54,158 nt of DNA from Vairimorpha apis BRL 01 (taxonomy: Eukaryota; Microsporidia; Nosematidae), in contig KE647336.1 of NCBI GenBank assembly GCA_000447185.1, positions 4,990 to 59,147 on the forward strand, read 5' to 3'. Shown one piece after another: positions 34,211 through 45,837 of this stretch. Below the pieces are notes generated by a model that worked only from the letters and a program-made list of their open reading frames with translations, had not been told where the DNA came from and did no database searches. Each line of letters begins with the position of its first letter. The stretch's first letter is position 1. The position numbers and the translations under genes are program-made.

Positions 34211-36155
34211 AAAATGCTCAAAGATATAGTTATCGAGTTTTATGTAACACCTTATATTGAATTTATGTCTTTATATTTGCACTAGTTTCAAGTTGCTGTA
34301 AATACTTCTTGTGGTATTTAGTCATCACAGCGTCCCATATTTTTTTCATAATGAAAAATTTTACTTTTATTAGATTTATACAACATCTCAAACTCGTTTC
34401 TTAATAATTCGTACTTCTTCACCTTTCCGATTCAACTTGTTGCAGATTATCTTGGTAGTAATGGCGACTTCAATAAGTCCATTTTCGCACTTTATTTTAT
34501 TTAAAATATATATATCAGGTCTGTTCTTTACGACCTTTATATCTGTCTTAAGTCTTGTATTCACTTTTATCTCTGTAAGATCATTTTCCTTGACCTATTG
34601 CACAGAGTGTGTGAGCATTTTTTTTGATTTTTTAAGCCATATTTGTTGGAAAGAAGAAGATGTAGACATCTCACTACTTCATTATGTCTTCTTGTATAAT
34701 CATGGCCAAGCATTTTCCCACATCTTGTTGCAGATGGTCTACTGTCTTACTAGCTTTGCCACAATGCTGACAAGTTATAGTTCTCCTCAGAAGACATTTC
34801 TGTCTTGGATGTAACAGAAAGATGCCTCGTCTCTAGGCCTGATGTTTCCTTTCTTATATCAGAACGAAGAGTTTTTGAAACTTTCTAAAAGTTGTTTTTA
34901 GCTATAAACAGCAATAAGTGTTGAGTTTTCTTTTTAATTTCGCTGTGAATGTATGCATTTTATGCTAGTTTAAAAATTTCCTGTGTAATAGTGTTTATAC
35001 CATATTATACCTCTAAATAGGTTTTTATTAACGATATATAAGACTTGTTATCGTGTTCAACTTTAAGAACTGCTGCTTTTCTTGTGTATATTTCTTTGTG
35101 TTTTTCCAGCGGTTCAAGGAATTGAATGAATATGCAACTCAACTCTAATCTCTATATTATGAATACCGTGATCTAGTTTAGATCGTGTACGGTATAATTT
35201 TTCTTTACAGTCTGGCAGCAGGTGAGCTTTATGTTTAACTAAAATTTTTATGATTAAGTAGTCCAACTCTTAAGACTGCCGGTTCAAGATGTTACAATCC
35301 TATATGATAGTTGATATAAAAAATTGAATGTTTTTTAATATCAAAAAAACAAATTTTCAAGATTCTTAACAGAATTACAAAGTCTTTCCATTCTAGCAAG
35401 CATTTCATCTCTCATCTTTATAAATGATTCTTTGTGTTTTGTAAGTGCTGTATTAAATAATACTCATATATTTGTATACCTGCAGGCCTTCCAATAAAAC
35501 ACCTGTATCGGCACAACAATCATCATTAGATGCCAATTTTTCTAAGTTTACCCTACCCCTATTGTGTTCAAAAATTATTTAGTTTTATTTGATAAAACTT
35601 TAAGGTTATCACCACTTATGGCTAAAGCTTGAATTTATCTATGAACAGAAGATGGTTTGTGCTATGATTAATACCATCACAATGAACTACCATCTTTGGG
35701 TCTTTCTCGTTAAGCTCACAATTAACGAGTTCATACATAATACAAATACAAGAGGTGACAATGAATCTCTTGTAAAATACCTCTTTCTATATGTTTGTTC
35801 AGAATGATTTCAGACCCTGCTCTCAATTCTAGTTTCCATTTGAAAATTGTTTTTACAGGGAATCTATAAATCCATTTTTAAAATTTAGCATTTCGATGGA
35901 TTTAAGCAAATATTGTGTTCTAAACAGTCAAATGATTTCTTTACATCTATTTAGCTAGCTTTTATTTCGTATCCATGCTTCTTGTTGATGGCTATGTTGA
36001 GCAGGGTCTGCTCTTTGGTTCCCTAGACCCTTCTAATTGTACCAAGTTTGTTCTCCGAAATAAAACCACACCTTTCCGCTTCCAGTTGCATCAATTTCAT
36101 GACTCATTTAATAGTAAGCTTATAGAGGTTAGACATGCAGATTATATTCTTGAAG

Positions 36156-36341
36156 TTAGATCTCCTGATGGTTTCCTCTTAGGATAAAGTAAATAATACC
36201 TTGATAGAACCAGTCATACTGCCTCGTTTCTATTAAGCAAATATCTTTAATAACTTTATAAAGATATTTATACAGAAAAGTTATCCTGTTAATTAAAAAG
36301 TTATAAATACCATCGACACCAACAGCTTTCCAGCATGGCAA
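36156..36341 (-). pseudogene. LINE RT fingers segment
   Basis: A 61-codon frame matching the start of the RT domain: P-C-W-K-A-V-G-V-D-G-I-Y-N-F, then Y-K-Y-L-Y-K-V-I-K-D-I-C-L, then D-W-F-Y-Q-G-I-I-Y-F-I-L-R-G-N. In LINEs this segment precedes the R-P-I-T motif. Copy 1 at 15.6-15.77 kb has the equivalent W-Y-Y-T-G-I-I-Y-L-I-P. Confidence 0.75.
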
Positions 36342-36546
36342 GAATTGCAGAAAATTTTCAAACTCAGTTAATGTCGGGAAGTTGTCAGATACTTGAGTTT
36401 CTGGAAGATATTCAATAAAGTATTCATCAAATCTTTATAAATATATAATTTCTTGATTCACATAGTAGACCAATGCTCTTTAATTTTAATTGAATTGACA
36501 TTGCGTACAGGGCTAGATTGCGTGTAAGACAACGATAAAATCTGCG

Positions 36547-36786
36547 TCAGTATAGCTCAAAACATTGATTTTGTCGTTTAAAAAGTTTCCTTTTTTCGTG
36601 CATAAAAATTTTGGCTATACACTTTTTTGAATCAATGAGTTTTGCCCTGGCCTCAGATCTACCTGAAGTTTCGTCTAACACAAGGTTAAACTGTCTCATT
36701 ACTTTTTTGGTAGATTTGATTTCTATCGTGATCATACTTTCAGCATTTGATTTTTTAATTAAGATATTTAAAGAAGAGTTCAGCAT
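36547..36786 (-). pseudogene. LINE polyprotein segment before the RT
   Basis: A 79-codon frame rich in K, R, S and E (S-G-R-S-E-A-R-A-K-L and H-E-K-R-K-L-F-K-R). It lies between the N-terminal frame and the RT fingers of the same minus-strand copy. No separate domain recognised. Confidence 0.6.
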
Positions 36787-38132
36787 TTCTTTTGTATTTT
36801 ATTGCATGCTTTCTAAGGGAGAACCGGTATCTGTTTACAAGTTGTCTCTTGGTAGCACACTTAGACAGATTAAAGGTCATAACTATTTCAGTCATATTTT
36901 AAGGTCGATGAGTGGAGACATATTCACCAACCAAGCGATTTAAGATGTAAATTAATTGATTGGTCCAGCTTTTCAGATGGAATTTTTCTGGTTCTTTGAG
37001 CATCCTCTATATTTGTTTTTTTGCTATTTTCAATTTTACTCAAAAATAGTGTTTTAACTTGAAGATAGAGTTTGGCATCTCGAAGACCGTACTCATCAAT
37101 ATTTATACTATCCGTCTTTAGTCGCTTACTTTCATAATATTGATAACTTTCGGTCTCAGAAGCTCCGAAGTTTTAAGATTTTGTAGCTTTCGACTAGAAA
37201 CTCGAATCTGAAAGGTTGGATTTAAACATGTCTCGGAAGTATTTAGCACTTTTAGCCCACTTATACCTTGGCATAAGTCCTATTTTTTAGTACAAAAGAT
37301 AAAAACTCCTTTGGCCAGTCTTTTTCGCTATCAGAAATACTTGACATAACTGAATCTTTTGTTAACACCCTGCCGTTTAACGAACAAAGATTGATATTTG
37401 CTTGGCTAGTTTGTGTATTCTGATGACTTATTTCTTCACTCTCAAGTTCTGTTTGTGTGTTTTTTTCGTTTTTTTAACACTTTTTTTATTTAAAACCATA
37501 ATAGTAATTTTTTGAAAATCTAATTACTATAACAAATCATCATAATGGTTTTAATTTTCTAGTTTAAAATGAAATATTATTTTAATTCATATTGTAAATT
37601 TTCAAAAGAAAATTTTATTTATTCTTTTTGAATTTTAATAATATATATTTTTATATCATAATATTTTTTTAATACCAATATAGTGTTATTTTTGATAGAA
37701 TGTTATTTATATCAGCTGTTATCATAAATAAAATAGTTTGCAATTGCACATAAAATATGGAAGGATTACCAATTTCAATTTTTTTATTGTATATCAACAG
37801 TTTAAAGATGAAAAATTTTATTTATTTATAAAACCAAAAATTTTATTTAATTTTTAGTTTTTGTACCTGCGTTGTGAGATTTATTCTCTGTAGTATACTA
37901 GTCATGTCCTATATTGTTCTCTTATTTCTCTCAAGCCTTGCTTATATTTAAATGATATGCTTTCAAAAGTCTTTTTTATTACTCCGGACTTGATGTATGC
38001 GTCGATCCTGTTGTATTTAAAAATTCTAAAAATCTTTCTGTGATATTTCGTAACCAACCCGTCCCAAGTCTTGACATATAGGATTACATTGACCTTACAT
38101 TTGTGTATTAACCCTAACTTTCTTGCTAGTAA

Positions 38133-38438
38133 CTAGTATTTTCTTGATTTATCTAATTCAACTGTTTGTAGATTGTCTGCATTTGTAATTCCTACTTCTA
38201 TAAGATAATAATTTTTTTGCATGTCAAATATGAATATGTCTGGTTTGTTTGCATTAATTTTTACATCTGTAGGTATTCTTGTATCTTCCTTAATAACCAC
38301 TCTTTTATAACTCAATATTACTTGTATTGAATAATTTCTTATTTTCTTGGATGTTCTTAAACTGTATTTAAAAGTTAAATTGGTAAAAATATATCTTACC
38401 ACTTCGTTATGTCTTCTGGTGTAATCAAATGAGAGCAT
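38133..38438 (-). pseudogene. LINE restriction-like endonuclease domain
   Basis: 101 codons. The RLE nicks the target to start target-primed reverse transcription. Seen: D-Y-T-R-R-H-N-E-V-V-R (end of the zinc-finger module), a basic middle, then K-P-D-I-F-I-F-D and Y-Y-L-I-E-V-G-I-T, which fit the P-D ... (D/E)-x-K-like core of R2/R4-type RLEs, then V-E-L-D-K-S-R-K-Y. The frame stops at a TAG within 38160-38133, where the other copies read on. Confidence 0.8.
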
Positions 38439-38683
38439 TATCTAGCATCTCGTTGCCAAGTGTTCCGCTGTCTTTCTCTTTTGGTTACAAAAGGACACAT
38501 AACGTTTTCTTTCAGAATTACATTTCTATCCTGCATGTCACATAGTGCTGCTTCTTCCTTCGAACTGATGTTTCCTTTATCTAACCATTTAGAAGAGTCT
38601 TTGATAGAAAAAATGGGGTTATAAGTTAAACTATACAACCTTTCATGAATGGTTTTTTTATTGATGTTGCTGTATAAGCTCAT
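38438..38683 (-). pseudogene. LINE segment ending in the CCHC zinc finger
   Basis: 81 codons: N-K-K-T-I-H-E-R-L-Y-S-L, A-A-L-C-D-M-Q-D-R-N-V, then V-M-C-P-F. At the plus-strand A4 run 38489-38492 one base is missing relative to the other copies, and the second cysteine, H and last cysteine of the finger are read only in the next frame. Confidence 0.7.
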
Positions 38684-39799
38684 TTTTCGATATTCCTTTA
38701 GACTCTATAGGTTAATATTTCCCCTTCTACATCTTATGTGGACTTTATGTAAGGTTTAATTAAGTAGAGGAATGTCTTACAAGCTTTTCGACTTGTAATA
38801 TAGCTTTCCTCCTTAATGAAAAGTTCACTGAATGAGATAGTGTGTCGTAAAGCTGCAACAGTATAATTTCGTATCCGTATTTGATATTTTAAAATCCTCT
38901 ATTAATTTCTCTCTTATCAGGCAGAGCCTTTCTCCATTTGATAGTTGTTTGTGTATGCTGTTAATCATCAACACTTTCATAATATCTTTGTCTATTTCCT
39001 AACATTTTTGTGGTGTAATATCTACTATACCGATATAGCATGCTCATTGATTAATTTCATAAAATTTTTTGCTTTGATCTTTGTGTTGCAAAGGAATTAA
39101 ACTCTTTGTATAATTTTACTTTTATTTAATTTCAGAATTTAGGTTTTAACCTCACTTTGTGCATTCTCTATTATCCCAAAATATTTATATACTTGTGCCC
39201 GATATGATCGAAACGTCTTAGCATCATATATATTGGTAGTGGATTTTAATTATTAATCTTTAAACCACTCTTTTAAAAAAACCATGGTTTTATCAAACAT
39301 GTTCCTACATATACTCTTCTTTTAGCATCAACTTGAGATCGTCTATAAAAAGCAAATGATTAATACAGTATGACCACTTATTATTTTCAATTTACATAAG
39401 TGGATATTTATATTAATCGGTTTGCTAAAAAAATTATACATAATTCAAACATTAAAGGCTTAAACTGTCATCTTGAAATATACCTCGTTTTATTTTCTTC
39501 ATGCGTATATTTTTCTTTTCATATTTAATATCAATACACCAGTTTTTTTTGTTACTTCAAGAATTTTGTAATTCAAGGTTAAAAGTTATAGCTTTTTGTA
39601 CTTATTAAAATATCCGTAGTCAACTGATCAGAAACCTTTTTGACGTCTACTTATACGGTTTAAAGACCTTTGTCGGTTTGCCCTATTGATCGTTATGTTT
39701 ATCATAATCTGATCTTTTTTCCCTTCACGAATCAACTGTACCAAGCTTTTAAACAATATATTTCTTTATACTATCTCTTACTTGATAATGTTAATCAGA

Positions 39800-42700
39800 C
39801 ATTTTGTTGTTATTACATACAAATTAGACATAAAAATAATTGATCTAAATTCCAAACCTAAGCAAGATGAAATAAAAATATATTTTTAAAAAACATAAAT
39901 TGATGTTTATATAAAAAATTTAAGAATATTATTACAAATATTCATAAAAATATATAACAATACAAACTTTATAATTTCTATTCACGCCTAAACATTTCAA
40001 AATAATTTTAACTTTTTTACTTCAGTTAAAAAAAATAATATCATAATAAATATAAAATATACAATTAATTATATTTTTTGTTAAAATGTTTTTTAATTAA
40101 AAGATAATATTAATTTAATAGATTATTATTCATAATAAAATTTAAAATAAACAGATAAATTATAAAAATGCAAAATTTAAAAAATATAATATAGTATATT
40201 TGAATTTCAGATGTATAAATCGGATAATTTCATTTAATTTTAGACAATTAAACGAAATTAATTAAAATATTTTTATGTTAAAAAAATGTATGTAATTTAA
40301 AGAAAGCTATATTTAAATTTCATGTATATGAAAAAATTAACTTACAAAATATACAATATAAAAACGATTCTCATATATTTTGTACTAAAATGTTTAATAC
40401 GGAAAATAGATTATCTAGGAATTTACATTACAATAGCAACCAAATTTCAATGAATACAGATTTTTTTAAATCAATATTAAACTTATGTATAATAAACTCT
40501 AAAAATCTTTTTCAATTATATTATTACAACCTAAACTATATATTTATTGGTGATTATTGCTTATAGCTTGTTTTAAGAGGTTTGACAGAAGAATACATGA
40601 GTATAACAAGAATCATAAATATATTAAAAAATAATTTCAAAAAATTAAAACGGTTTTAGTAAACAAACCCAAATATTTCACTAATATCTTGTTTTAACAT
40701 TCTTTTCAAAACAAAAAGCCAAAAATTGTTATTTTTATTTCTACACGCATCGATAGTGCTGTAATTATATCATACAAATAATTAAAAATAATACACCTTT
40801 AATGTTATCATTTCAATAATTTTATTGGTAAAGTAGAAAAGATTTATAGAATGCTTCAAACCTTTTTAATTTTAATAAAAAGGTTGTACTAGATGTATAA
40901 AAAAGAAAGTTTGTAATCACATATTGTTGTATAATAAGAAAATCGTAAAAAAAAACACTGAGATTTAAAAATTTGTAAAGAATATAATCTATATTAAAAT
41001 AAAATTGGTAATATAATAAAAATAACTCATAACGGCTACACAAACATAATCTTTCATTATATGTTTATTGTATAAACGTTACCTAAGTGTAATTTGCAGT
41101 TTTATATAGTGTTCAGAGAAATCAACTTGATTTTTGTTCGTTTTAATAGTTTGTCACATATTTATTATGGTAAAGCACACATGTTAATTATTTTGCTTTT
41201 AGGTTTCAATTTTGTTACAATATTTAATGTAATTTATAATTCTTAAAAAAAATTTATACTAAAAACACAGAAAAAATATTAAAATTTGATAATTTTTAGA
41301 AGAAGATACAATTTTTTTAGACAAATTTAAAAGGTCTAAAATGTTTTTTCTTTACTTTGATATTTTGAAGTAGATTAAGGATAAAAATTATTGATAACAA
41401 AACAGTAAATATTTTTTGCATTCAATAAAAACAAAATTAAAATTGTTTAAATTATGTTAGATATTTATGTAAATTTTTAAATTATTTATTAAAAGTTTCT
41501 GATGACTTTTTGAACTAATCAAATACAATAAATTAGAAAATAAGAAATTGTAAACTTAATTTTTAATTAATACTTTTAAGAATTTAGTTTGATTTGATTG
41601 TAAAATAACAATTTAAACTTTTATATACGTATAAATAGAATCTTTTCAATTTTGTAATTAATTCATTTCTTTTCTAACAATTGTATTAAAGAAATTATAT
41701 TATTAAATTAATTTATATTCATCTTTTAAAATTTTTAATCAGTTAAGAAAATATCAAATTTATAAATCAGACGATACTTAAGAATATGTTATTCATAAAC
41801 ATAAACATAATAAACAAAAATTTTGAACAATGACTATATAACAGTTTGTTTAAATTTATAAGTAAAAAAAGATTAGTATAAAATATTTTTATCAATAAAT
41901 TCTGCTCATTGTTAGATTAAAAATTTAAAAAAATTATATTTTCTTAAATTTAATTGTAACAATGATAATTTAATAAAAATTATGTATTTTGTTTAAAATA
42001 TATATAAGCATGATTTGTATAGAAAAAATTATAAATATTACATATAATAAAATATTAAAACATTTGTTAACTTTGATATTATTTTAATATTGTACATCTA
42101 TTTGGCAAATGATAAAAATTTAATTTTATCTTCTTTCAATTTTTTTAATGAATAAATTTGAGCTTATATATCTTAAAATGCTTTCATAATTTATCTTAAA
42201 CTATTATTTTAACATCAAATTATTCTTTAACTCATCATCATAGATTGAAGAGAAATTAAATATATATTATTTGAAAAAAATTTTAAATTTGTACTAATTC
42301 ATAAACATTTGTTTAAAAAGATTTATATTATATTATTTATTTCAACCAAGCTGTCAAAATAAGAATTTTTTTGAAACAATAAAGATTTATAATATTTATG
42401 ATAATATACATTTTAATGACATTATTTATTAAATTAAACATATTTACAATCAGTTATCTATATTGTTTGTATTTTTAAATATATTATTGTAAAATAATCT
42501 TGTCTTTTTAATAATTGATTTTGTAACTTAAAATAAAATAAATATTTATTTTTTATTTATATTGTATTACTATATAAAATTATTTTATTTTATCTCAGAT
42601 ATAATCTTTTAATTTTATATAATTCATAATAAATGCATTTATCAGTTATACTTTTATTTGTAAAAACGTATAATTGAATACAAAAGAATATGTATAAAGC

Positions 42701-43350
42701 TATTATTTGATTGGGAAATTTTATGATATATCATTGATGAAGAACTATCTTATTTTTTATTCATTATTTAAACATATATATTTTTAAATTTTGTTTAGGT
42801 TCTAAAAATATGACTTTTTGTATGAATATTAAATTTTAATAGAGCATTAACAGTATTTATTTAATGATTTTTAATACTAATTTGCAATAGTAAGAAAATG
42901 TTTTGGTCATTAATATTGAAATATTTTAAAAAGTTTTTTTATAAGATATTATTATAAGTTATATTATCATTAATTAATAATCTTTTACTTTCGATTTCCT
43001 TAACTTAAAATTTTTATCATTTTGTTTTTTAAAAAATAACATTTAAAGCTCAATTTACAAAAGTATTTTTTTCATATTTTTTATATCAATTATAGCCAAA
43101 TTTTCTGATATTTTACCTTTTAATGAATATAAAAAAAATTAATATAAGGTATATAGTATAAAAACATATTTAAATTTTAATACTTTAGTTTTATCCTCTT
43201 AAAAACAAACTAATTTTTAATAGCTATTATTTTATAGAAAAACACTAACACGATCGACTGATTTTTTTAGCTTTTATTTATTTTCAAATTTTGTATAACA
43301 CATTTTAAATATTATATATTTTTTAACCGCTGATGTTATTAACTATATAA
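39800..43350. other. AT-rich desert
   Basis: No supported gene. A 73-codon minus-strand frame at 41043-40822 begins with TTG and is F/Y/L-rich without a recognisable domain. No element ends recognised. Confidence 0.65.
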
Positions 43351-43362
43351 TTGTCGAATCTT

Positions 43363-43434
43363 CTTGGTAGGGAACCGAACTTAAAATCGAATTCTAAAAT
43401 TTTTTTATTTTTATAAGTTCCATACCAAGTGGAT
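43363..43434. repeat. Inverted repeat made of two head-to-head gag starts
   Basis: CTTGGTAGGGAAC at 43363-43375 pairs with GTTCCATACCAAG at the right end (about 43422-43434). The arms are the G-S-L-P codons of the minus-strand gag and of the plus-strand gag fragment. The fold-back is therefore a product of element rearrangement, not a terminator. Confidence 0.55.
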
Positions 43435-43636
43435 TCGACATCTTAAATTCAAGAAAGAAATCAAACCAAACATTATATGAAGAGATCGATAAAGAATACG
43501 TAAAATTAGAAGTCCAGATACCAGGACAGTCTGTGAAGTTTAAAGAAACAATTGATCGTATTAAGGATATAGCTCAATTAAACATCATAGAATGGTTTAA
43601 AGACTTTAAAAACATTAAAGAGCAAAACAACTGGAC
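43413..43636 (+). pseudogene. Gag fragment, plus strand
   Basis: About 72 codons open to TAA near 43639. It contains S-I-P-S-G-F-D-I-L-N-S, K-E-Y-V-K-L-E-V-Q-I-P-G and W-F-K-D-F, matching in order S-L-P-S-K-H-V-N-L-N-S, S-D-Y-I-E-L-E-K-H-I-P-G and L-N-Q-F-E-E-I of the gag at 611-1180. It is embedded head-to-head against a minus-strand gag start and has no promoter of its own. Confidence 0.7.
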
Positions 43637-43859
43637 ATAATAAAACGTGAGATTAACTCTTTTTGTAATCACTATGATTCATGGGGTTGGATGTAGTGAA
43701 CTCTGATTGCCCCTCTAGTTGATATTATTTTTATAATGACTCTTTTTTATTAGTGAGTATCACTTTTATATTTTATTATTTCTAGAAAACGTAAATTTAA
43801 ATTAAAAAATAAATTAACAAATAAATTAAATTAAAAAAATATGTGGTAAGAATACCACA

Positions 43860-44450
43860 ATAACATATACAAAAATTAATATCGAGGATGTATTTTTATT
43901 TCTATAATTTTTTGTAATTAAGTCAGTAATAAAAAATTCATAGTCTTTTTAAGTATTTTCAGAAATTTAATGTTTTCTTAAACAGTAATTACTTTTAAAA
44001 ATAAAGTGAATCACATATTACGAAATTTAATTTTTTAGCTTATTTCTTTGTATATTTTTTTACATAAATTGTTTAAATATTTAAAATTTATTTTTTAAAT
44101 TTTTTTAATTTATTTCGACTATTTAAAAAATCAATTTTAAAAACCCCCTTTTACGTTATCTGTTTTCATAAAACAAGATAAACTTAAAAGTTTTAATAGA
44201 CATTTTTTTATCAATGCAATAATATACCAACTTCAGTGTAATGATTTTAAATGAATATTAAATTTAAAATTTATGGTTCATTATTAGCGTCATTTTCTTT
44301 TTGTATAAGCAAAAAAAATTCTTGTCAATGTTACATTGATAAAATTTTTATTGATTTAATCAAAATATATTTGTTAGTGTCAAATTAATTTTTACTCATC
44401 TTCATTTACTGTATCAGTATGTAATGTATAGTCCAGAGATTCTCTTTGAA
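43860..44450. other. AT-rich spacer between an LTR and the helicase relic
   Basis: No gene recognised. The bases just right of the palindrome (ATAACATAT ... GAGGATGT) resemble those right of the palindrome at 46751-46770, hinting at a second LTR fragment facing right. Confidence 0.4.
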
Positions 44451-45435
44451 CTATACAGATCTATATTCAGGTATACCAGCACCATCATAGTAGGCATTTA
44501 GTATGTCAAATACTGTCAAGAATGACACTTCTTCATAAACTAAATGGTCCTCTAAAAACCTATTAAATTCATACTCTGCTTGGATAACAGCAGATTTAGC
44601 ATCTAAAAAGGCTCTAGGTACTGGTACCTTTTTATTCATATAAGTTAATAATAGATTAAAAAAGCATTCAAAATCTCTTTTGAATTTTCAATTGTTTCAT
44701 AAAGATTAAAATTAATCTTTTTTTCGTTACATTTTCTCGGATTTTCTACGAATTTCGTAGAAAAGTTTAAGATAAGCAACCTACGCCATAATGCTTCATC
44801 AGCATTACTAAACGTAGGCATGTTGTTCATAGCAATAATGAACTTTGTGCTTATCTTAAAAGTCTTTACATTATTACAAAAAAGCCTCCTACTACTAATC
44901 TCATCATTTCCACATAATCTTTTAATTATGTTTGTCTTCAAAGAATTAATACTAGGTTCTGCGACAAACGCTACTTTTTTGAACTCTAGATCAGACATTG
45001 TAGGACTCAGCCCATTAGTAACAGTTGGATCTTGGTTAAAAAAACTAGACGACAAGCTGGTACTAAATGGACCTAATGTCTTTTATAGTAATCTTACCAA
45101 TAAAGACTTTCAATTACTCCCCTATTTCTTTAAAATGATTAAATTATCATTATAGAGGCAAACACTGACAAGATGTATTCCCTATTTTCAGGATTCTGGA
45201 AAAATCGGAAAAAATGCTTTCGATTAATTCAAAATCAGTACATTCTGAGTATTCGTATTGAATACAAAATGAACATAAATCATTTTCTAAATAATTTTTA
45301 AATGCATTTCTACTAAGATTATACATTCCGTTCAGAAATGTAATAATCTTAGTATTTTTATCCAATTTGGATTCGAAACTGTTATCAGTAACATATGTTC
45401 GAATATGGGAAGCACATTTCCTGCATGTTTCTACC
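44451..45435 (-). pseudogene. SF3 (D5-type) helicase relic
   Basis: D5-like proteins are superfamily 3 helicases, usually fused to a primase, that unwind DNA for replication in large DNA viruses, phages, plasmids and some mobile elements. Order on the minus strand: D5_N-like part (open from about 45435; frame 45365-45150 with T-F-L-N-G-M-Y-N-L), Walker A remnant at 45121-45104, Walker B-like K-K-V-A-F-V-A-E-P, sensor F-I-I-A-M-N-N-M-P and arginine finger L-W-R-R-L in frame 45055-44645, then a C-terminal part in frame 44639-44451 with V-P-V-P-R-A-F. A TGA (45112-45110) stands where the Walker A glycine before K-S belongs, and a one-base loss in a T6 run (plus-strand A6, 44658-44663) splits the C-terminus off. 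No start codon or primase domain seen. Dead. Confidence 0.75.
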
Positions 45436-45670
45436 CTTTGTTAGCTGTAGAAACTGCCCCATAACTTTTGTCAGTCTATGATATATAGGAACTGACTTGA
45501 TTAGATTTTTAGCATAACTAAACTTATTACTAATCATAAATAAAATCATATCATTAAATGTTTTAGATTTATTGACCTGACCCTCTATATGTTACTCCTT
45601 CTTTCACACACATGTTTTCATTTGAAATGACTAATTTTTTACAATTATCAATATGACAAATAATTATAAC

Positions 45671-45837
45671 TGACGTATTCTCGGGGAAGACTCCCTTCCT
45701 TAAAGTATTTCTCTAAAATACTTTTATTTGGCTGCTGTACGTTGTCTTACTGTGGTGTGACTCACTGGAAAGAGTCCAGCACTTAAATAGTTTTCTAATA
45801 TAGATATTGTTTGACAGGTTAAATGTTAATATTTAAG
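45671..45837 (-). repeat. Two further gag N-terminal modules
   Basis: Minus-strand codons spell I-L-E-N-Y-L-S-A-G-L-F-P near 45805-45765 and I-L-E-K-Y-F-K-E-G-S-L-P-R-E-Y-V near 45722-45675, the latter ending in ATACGTCA like other LTR ends. With the module of the neighbouring LTR (45890-45850) this makes three in a row at roughly 85-100 bp spacing. They may be fused LTR ends or a tandem expansion of the module. Confidence 0.5.

Larger units (their letters stand above)
34215..37499 (-). mobile_element. Near full-length LINE relic, same family
   Basis: Minus strand, order of pieces: ATG at 37499 with a lysine-rich start; after a break at an A7 run (plus-strand T7, 37460-37466) a long frame including S-D-S-E-K-D-W-P-K-E-F; the segment 36786-36547; the RT fingers 36341-36156 with W-K-A-V-G-V-D-G-I-Y-N-F and Y-K-V-I-K-D-I-C-L; motif A I-D-V-K-K-S-F-D near 35950; the zinc finger C-Q-H-C-G-K-A-S-K-T-V-D-H near 34770-34730; and the endonuclease L-I-E-V-A-I-T-T with K-K-Y-E-L-L-R-N-E-F near 34475-34390. 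About 3.3 kb makes it the longest copy and gives the family's N-terminus. Numerous stops and one-base losses make it dead. Confidence 0.8.
37902..39770 (-). mobile_element. LINE relic, same family, RT to endonuclease
   Basis: Minus strand: motif A as V-D-V-K-K-V-S-D near 39650; motif C as N-H-L-L-F-I-D-D-L-K-L near 39360-39325; then frame 38683-38438 with N-K-K-T-I-H-E-R-L-Y-S-L and the first zinc-finger cysteine in V-M-C-P-F; then frame 38438-38133 with S-F-D-Y-T-R-R-H-N-E-V-V-R-Y-I, K-P-D-I-F-I-F-D and Y-L-I-E-V-G-I-T-N; then the C-terminus with K-T-W-D-G-L-V-T-K-Y-H-R-K ending at TGA 37904-37902. The endonuclease retains P-D and E-V, the expected metal-binding residues. The 5' part beyond the RT is missing or eroded. 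Confidence 0.8.
43352..43859 (-). repeat. LTR copy, minus strand, with an internal inverted gag piece
   Basis: Read on the minus strand: palindrome (43842-43859, TGTGGTA, 4 bp, TACCACA), TTTCTAGAAA (43779-43788), TATAAAAG (43770-43763), a leader, then the gag N-terminus with I-L-E-F-D-F-K-F-G-S-L-P at about 43420-43363 and an end at TTCGACA (43352). Between leader and N-terminus lies a gag fragment in the opposite orientation (43413-43636). Without it the LTR would be about 280 bp, like its relatives. Confidence 0.6.

Noticed and set aside
34437..34814. 125-codon plus-strand ORF
   Set aside because: It is the antisense of the LINE zinc finger and endonuclease, whose motifs read correctly on the minus strand.
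35975..36943. Plus-strand ORFs at 35975-36187 and 36611-36943
   Set aside because: Antisense of the minus-strand LINE RT and its upstream segment.
40822..41043. 73-codon minus-strand ORF
   Set aside because: Starts with TTG only, F/Y/L-rich, no domain or promoter motif.
43363..43434. Inverted repeat as a tRNA or structured RNA
   Set aside because: Both arms are explained as gag G-S-L-P codons of two head-to-head fragments; no tRNA-like boxes.
44820..45155. 111-codon plus-strand ORF
   Set aside because: Antisense of the helicase relic; the minus strand carries all SF3 motifs.
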